This document shows, one piece after another, positions 33,041 through 36,863 of a stretch of DNA of 36,863 nt. The position numbers were made by a program, and so were the translations under genes. How positions within the stretch are numbered: position 1 is the first letter of the stretch; each line of letters opens with the position of its first letter. This DNA comes from Flavobacteriaceae bacterium (GTDB lineage: Bacteria > Bacteroidota > Bacteroidia > Flavobacteriales > Flavobacteriaceae). The DNA is taken from positions 1 through 36,863 of the forward strand of contig CANEZU010000003.1 in NCBI GenBank assembly GCA_947444255.1, written 5' to 3'. Below the pieces are notes generated by a model. It saw only the letters and a list, made by a program, of their open reading frames with translations. It was not told where the DNA came from and did no database searches.

Positions 33041-35317
33041 ATGGAAAATATATCAGAAGAAGCAAAATACACACTTCAATTTATCAATCAAACACAACGT
33101 TCCATTTTTTTAACAGGAAAAGCGGGTACGGGCAAAACTACACTCCTAAAAGAAATAATTCGTTCGACACATAAGAATGTTGTTGTTGTTGCTCCAACTG
33201 GAATTGCAGCTTTAAATGCTTCGGGTGTAACTATTCATTCTTTGTTTCAATTGCCTTTCGGAGGATTCGTACCCGATACTATTGCTCCAGATTTTTCTGA
33301 TTCTGTAAAATTTGAATCTAAAAATACCTTAGTAAGACATTTTAAAATGAGTGGTTCTAAAAAATCAGTTATTCGAAATATGGAATTATTGATTATTGAT
33401 GAAGTAAGTATGCTTCGTGCTGATTTATTGGATGCAATTGATTTTATGCTCCAATCAGTTCGTAAAAAGAAACTTCCTTATGGTGGTGTCCAGATTTTAT
33501 TTATTGGTGATTTGTTGCAATTACCCCCTGTTATAAGGGAGGAGGAATGGAGAACTTTGAAAAACTATTACAAAGGGAAATTCTTCTTTCATTCTCATGT
33601 TATTCAACAAAATCCACCTTTATACATTGAACTTTCTAAAATTTTTAGGCAAACAGATGGTGCTTTTATTTCCATTTTAAATAATTTGCGTAACAATCAG
33701 ATTTCAAAAGAAGATATCCAAAATCTTAACGAGTATGTAAAACCTAATTTTGATTTCAAATCAAATAAAGGGTACATCACTCTAACGACGCACAATGCTA
33801 AAGCGGATGCAATGAATGCAAAAGCGCTTGATAATCTAGAAGGAAAATCAGTTCATTATAAGCCGGAAGTCGTTGGTGATTTTCCGGATAAAATATTTCC
33901 TGTCGATGAAAATTTAGAATTAAAAATAGGAGCACAGGTCATGTTTGTTAAAAATGATTTATCTCTTGAAAAAAATTATTTCAATGGGAAAATGGGAATA
34001 ATCAAATCACTTTCCAGTCAGGAAATATTAGTCCATTTTCCAGAGGAAAACAAAACGATCGAAGTCGATAAATACGAATGGCAAAATATTCGCTACAAAG
34101 TGAATGAAATGACGAAGGAAATTGATGAAGATGTTTTAGGGACATTTGTTCATTATCCACTCAAATTAGCTTGGGCAATAACAGTCCATAAAAGTCAAGG
34201 TTTGACTTTTGATAAAGCAGCGCTTGATGTTTCACAAGTTTTTCTTCCGGGGCAAGCATATGTTGCTTTATCGCGTTTAAGATCATTAGAAGGCCTTGTT
34301 TTGTTGTCTCCTTTGCGAATGAACGGTATTTCAAACGATCAGGACGTAATGAATTATTCCTTGAACAAAGCAACAGAGGAAGTTTTAAAAACAACCTTAA
34401 AACAAGAAACGAAAAACTTCATTCATAATTATCTTAAAAATGCTTTTGATTGGACAGAATTAGCACAAGAATGGCGGAACCACCAATTTAGTTATAATGA
34501 AAAATCGGAAATTTCCGAAAAATCAAAACAGGCAGCTTGGGCAAGAAATAATTCGGAAAGAGTTGGAAATTTGGTAGATCCAGCTAGAAAGTTCCTGTCT
34601 CAACTGAACCAACTTTTTTCTTCAGACGATTTTGATATCCACTTTATTTCAGATAGAATCCATGCTGCTTATAATTACTTTTTTGTCCCAATGGATAAAT
34701 TAGTGGAGGAAATTCTTTGGAAAATTGAAGAAGTTAAACGAACCAAAAAAGTAAAAGCCTTTTATGAAGAATTAATGGTTTTAGAAGATTTGCAAACCAG
34801 GGCGATTCTGCGACTTATGAAAGCACAATTGTTAATTGAAACAATTGCTTCCGGTATAAGTATTTCAAAAGAAAATTTAAACTCCGAAACAATTAAAACA
34901 TACAGAATCAATAAAATTTCTGAAATTCAAACGAAGTTTAAATCAGTTAATGTGATTCTAATTGAGGACGAATTGGATTTAGAGCGTTATGCTTCCAAAA
35001 AATCATCCAAAATAAAAGAACCCAAAAAATCAACCGTTCAGGAAACATATGAATTGTGGCTTGATAAAAACACCGTTAAAGAAATTGCAAGAATTAGAAA
35101 ACTAACCCAACAAACTATTTGGGGACATTTTGCCAAATTAATTGAAGCACAAAAAATAAATATTTCGGATGTTTTACCCGAAAATAAAAGACAAGAATTG
35201 ACCCAACTTTTTGATAATTACAAGGAAGATTCTTTAAATAATTTAAAAGAACAAGTTGGAAATGCCTTCAGTTGGGACGAATTAAAAATGTTTAAAGCGA
35301 GCAGAACCATTTCTTAG
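33041..35317 (+). CDS. Pif1/RecD-like ATP-dependent DNA helicase with HTH domain
   Basis: Superfamily 1 helicase. The 758-residue protein has Walker A GKAGTGKTT (26-34), VVVAPTGIAALNASGVTIHSLF, Walker B LLIIDEVSML (about 120-130), FIGDLLQLPPV, a KIFRQTDG element, GAQVMFVKND, and the motif V/VI pair LAWAITVHKSQGLTFDKA ... QAYVALSRLRSLEGL, all intact. The C-terminal third adds a charged helical region and a helix-turn-helix-like segment (TVKEIARIRKLTQQTIWGHFAKLI, about 685-710), a pairing common in Bacteroidota. Likely roles are in replication, recombination or repair. Its stop overlaps the convergent DoxX-like gene by 4 bp, with no hairpin between them. Confidence 0.9.
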   Translation: MENISEEAKYTLQFINQTQRSIFLTGKAGTGKTTLLKEIIRSTHKNVVVVAPTGIAALNASGVTIHSLFQLPFGGFVPDTIAPDFSDSVKFESKNTLVRHFKMSGSKKSVIRNMELLIIDEVSMLRADLLDAIDFMLQSVRKKKLPYGGVQILFIGDLLQLPPVIREEEWRTLKNYYKGKFFFHSHVIQQNPPLYIELSKIFRQTDGAFISILNNLRNNQISKEDIQNLNEYVKPNFDFKSNKGYITLTTHNAKADAMNAKALDNLEGKSVHYKPEVVGDFPDKIFPVDENLELKIGAQVMFVKNDLSLEKNYFNGKMGIIKSLSSQEILVHFPEENKTIEVDKYEWQNIRYKVNEMTKEIDEDVLGTFVHYPLKLAWAITVHKSQGLTFDKAALDVSQVFLPGQAYVALSRLRSLEGLVLLSPLRMNGISNDQDVMNYSLNKATEEVLKTTLKQETKNFIHNYLKNAFDWTELAQEWRNHQFSYNEKSEISEKSKQAAWARNNSERVGNLVDPARKFLSQLNQLFSSDDFDIHFISDRIHAAYNYFFVPMDKLVEEILWKIEEVKRTKKVKAFYEELMVLEDLQTRAILRLMKAQLLIETIASGISISKENLNSETIKTYRINKISEIQTKFKSVNVILIEDELDLERYASKKSSKIKEPKKSTVQETYELWLDKNTVKEIARIRKLTQQTIWGHFAKLIEAQKINISDVLPENKRQELTQLFDNYKEDSLNNLKEQVGNAFSWDELKMFKASRTIS

Positions 35318-35697
35318 CTCAGCCAATAAACCACTAAAATTGCTGGAATAAAATAAATAACTATCGTTCTTGCTCCATCATAATCTTTGGCTAAGCGTTG
35401 GCCAAAAAGCAGCATGATAAGTGTTATACAAGAAAAAATACCGCCATATAAACCATAGGTTCTTTCGTTGTTGATTATTAATTGGATGATACCCACAACA
35501 CACAGAATTCCAGAAATTAATTCTAAAATTAATACGTGAATAAGTGCTAAAGGAACAAGATTTCGGAGTCTTGTTTTTTCAAAATGACCTTTGAGCCAGG
35601 CTACATTTCCGTTCCAATCCATTACTTTGTCGTAACCGGATTGAATAAAAGTTACTGCTAATAAAGCTAAAATTAAAATAGAGGCGATGTTGAACAT
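35314..35697 (-). CDS. DoxX-like inner-membrane protein
   Basis: A 127-residue protein with about four hydrophobic helices (1-18, 48-75, 82-105 and 108-125). The opening ILALLAVTFIQSGYDKVMDWNGNVAWLKGHFEKT resembles the DoxX/DoxD family start. Such proteins are linked to quinone or thiosulfate metabolism or oxidative stress, but the role here cannot be assigned. ATG at 35697, 4 bp after the stop of holB, so it is probably cotranscribed with it. Confidence 0.78.
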   Translation of the reverse strand: MFNIASILILALLAVTFIQSGYDKVMDWNGNVAWLKGHFEKTRLRNLVPLALIHVLILELISGILCVVGIIQLIINNERTYGLYGGIFSCITLIMLLFGQRLAKDYDGARTIVIYFIPAILVVYWLS

Positions 35698-35701
35698 AGG
35701 A

Positions 35702-36850
35702 TTATTTTTTATGGATTAAACGAGTCAATTTTATAGATAAATCGGTCAATATTATTTTAGCACTTCCATTGCGTTCAATATGATATATTGCATCCGAAAG
35801 TTCTTTAAAAATTTCATGGATATTATTTCCATTTACAAAAGGCGCGAAATTCTCCAGTTTGAATTTTTCAACTCGAGGTTCCATATAAACTAAACTTGTT
35901 GTTTGATAATTCAGCAATAAAGCTTGTCGAAACATATCTATGCAAAAATGCAGAAATTTCTTTTGAGTTTCTCTTCCCAAACCGGCAATTTGATCACTCC
36001 AATTAATTAAATCCTGAATGGCAGCAGCATTACCTTTTGCTCTAAAAGCAGCCCGAACCCAATCTACAAACCATTTTTCGAAAAACAAATCTTCACTTTT
36101 TTCCTCTAATAATTGTAAAGCTTTATTATAATTTCCTTGAGATTGATGCGCTATTTTAGTCGCTTTTCGGGCTTCAATATTTTCACGTGAAACTAAAGCT
36201 TCCGCAATTACTTTCTCAGGTAAAGCATTAAAATTTAGCAATTGACAACGCGATCGAATGGTTTGAATCAAGTCCTCTTCGTTCTCAGTAATAAGGATAA
36301 ATAGGGTTTTATCGGTTGGTTCTTCAAGTAATTTCAAGAGTTTATTCGAAGCAGGAATATTCAATTTATCAGCCATCCAAATAATCATAATTTTATATCC
36401 GCCTTCATACGATTTCAAAGCAAGAGACTTCAATATTTCCTGAGCATCTTCTACACGAATTTCTCCTTGCTTATTTTGAACACCCATAATCCGATACCAA
36501 TCGAACAATCCACCGTAAGGATTTTCAGAAAGAAAATGTCGCCAGTCAATAATGAAATCCAAACTTTTTGGTTTGGTTTTTACCTCTTCCGTTGTTACTG
36601 TTGGATAAATAAAATGCAAATCAGGGTGAGAAAAAGCTTCGAATTTCAAATTACAAGATTCATTTCCACCCGAATTCTCATTACCAATATTGGAACATAA
36701 TATATATTGCGCATAAGCCATCGCCATCGCCAGAGTTCCACTTCCTTCGGGTCCAACAAACAATTGCGCATGAGGAATTCTTCCCAAACTTGCGCTTTGT
36801 GTAAGATGATTCTTAATATGTTCCTGACCTAAAATTTCTGAAAATAGCAT
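35702..36850 (-). CDS. holB: DNA polymerase III subunit delta' (clamp loader)
   Basis: Clamp-loader subunit of the replicative polymerase. The 382-residue protein starts MLFSEILGQEHIKNHLTQ, followed by GRIPHAQLFVGPEGSGTL, a degenerate P-loop in which the usual Lys-Ser/Thr is Thr-Leu (about 33-40); delta' normally does not hydrolyse ATP, so this fits. ADKLNIPASNKLLKLLEEP and the SRC motif IRSRCQLLNF are intact. The family's four-cysteine zinc module is reduced to Cys52 and Cys66. The C-terminal half is helical as expected. ATG at 36850, 13 bases from the window edge; the gene is complete. Confidence 0.93.
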   Translation of the reverse strand: MLFSEILGQEHIKNHLTQSASLGRIPHAQLFVGPEGSGTLAMAMAYAQYILCSNIGNENSGGNESCNLKFEAFSHPDLHFIYPTVTTEEVKTKPKSLDFIIDWRHFLSENPYGGLFDWYRIMGVQNKQGEIRVEDAQEILKSLALKSYEGGYKIMIIWMADKLNIPASNKLLKLLEEPTDKTLFILITENEEDLIQTIRSRCQLLNFNALPEKVIAEALVSRENIEARKATKIAHQSQGNYNKALQLLEEKSEDLFFEKWFVDWVRAAFRAKGNAAAIQDLINWSDQIAGLGRETQKKFLHFCIDMFRQALLLNYQTTSLVYMEPRVEKFKLENFAPFVNGNNIHEIFKELSDAIYHIERNGSAKIILTDLSIKLTRLIHKK

Positions 36851-36854
36851 AAAG

Positions 36855-36862
36855 CAAATATA
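36855..36862 (-). promoter_or_regulatory. -7 promoter-like element at holB
   Basis: The minus strand reads TATATTTG, ending only 4 bp before the holB ATG, so the transcript would be leaderless or nearly so if this element is real. Confidence 0.35.
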
Positions 36863-36863
36863 G

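Overview
The window looks like a chromosomal segment of a low-GC Bacteroidota, most likely Flavobacterium or a close relative. The basis is the gene content: a T9SS-sorted repeat protein, a DUF4175 protein, a GH3-like enzyme, GIN/DUF2807 and DUF2007 proteins, an OmpH lipoprotein and a GlnRS with a long C-terminal extension. Many genes are also preceded by the Bacteroidota -7 promoter element TAnnTTTG. I see no phage, transposon, integrase or CRISPR array; this is mostly core chromosome.

Layout. 1-1275: 3' part of a secreted Ig-like repeat protein ending in a T9SS type A sorting domain. 1325-6308: a leftward operon, nucleoside-phosphorylase-like protein > Wzz-like protein > rfbA > rfbC > rfbD (dTDP-rhamnose). 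6416-8797: leftward M23 peptidase and GH3 enzyme. 8927-9186: tatA. 9188-12717: leftward rpiB, CDF metal exporter, tex. 12684-13342: a 659-bp AT-rich gene-free region. 13343-13582: DUF2007 protein. 13652-17282: rnr, a GIN-domain protein and a LysE-type exporter. 17352-17865: tRNA-Cys and folB. 17946-20131: glnS. 20358-21350: YtxH, holin-like and small membrane-protein cassette. 21376-24651: SPFH protein, beta-barrel protein, gltX. 24783-31957: DUF4175 protein, ybeY, mnmG, small lipoprotein, methyltransferase. 32149-35317: OmpH and a Pif1/RecD-like helicase. 35314-36862: DoxX-like protein and holB (DNA polymerase III delta').

The most notable signal is chromosomal rather than enzymatic. Two perfect 16-bp parS sites (TGTTTCACGTGGAACA, the reverse complement of the known Bacillus parS sequence) and a third 15/16 site lie within 2.1 kb around ybeY-mnmG. 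One forms the 3' end of ybeY, one is intergenic, and one forms the start of the lipoprotein gene after mnmG. About 15 kb to the left, the only long gene-free stretch is very AT-rich, holds a family of TGTTAATAG/DnaA-box-like motifs, and sits where the majority gene strand switches from minus (10 of 12 CDS to the left) to plus (15 of 21 to the right). Together these suggest that the window spans, or lies close to, the replication origin. The parS call is strong; the origin call is an inference.

Several ORF-track starts are too far upstream. Start motifs, TTG codons inside promoters and spacing to the previous gene support shorter starts for tatA (8980), glnS (17972), gltX (24625), the GH3 gene (7897) and the CDF gene (12249).
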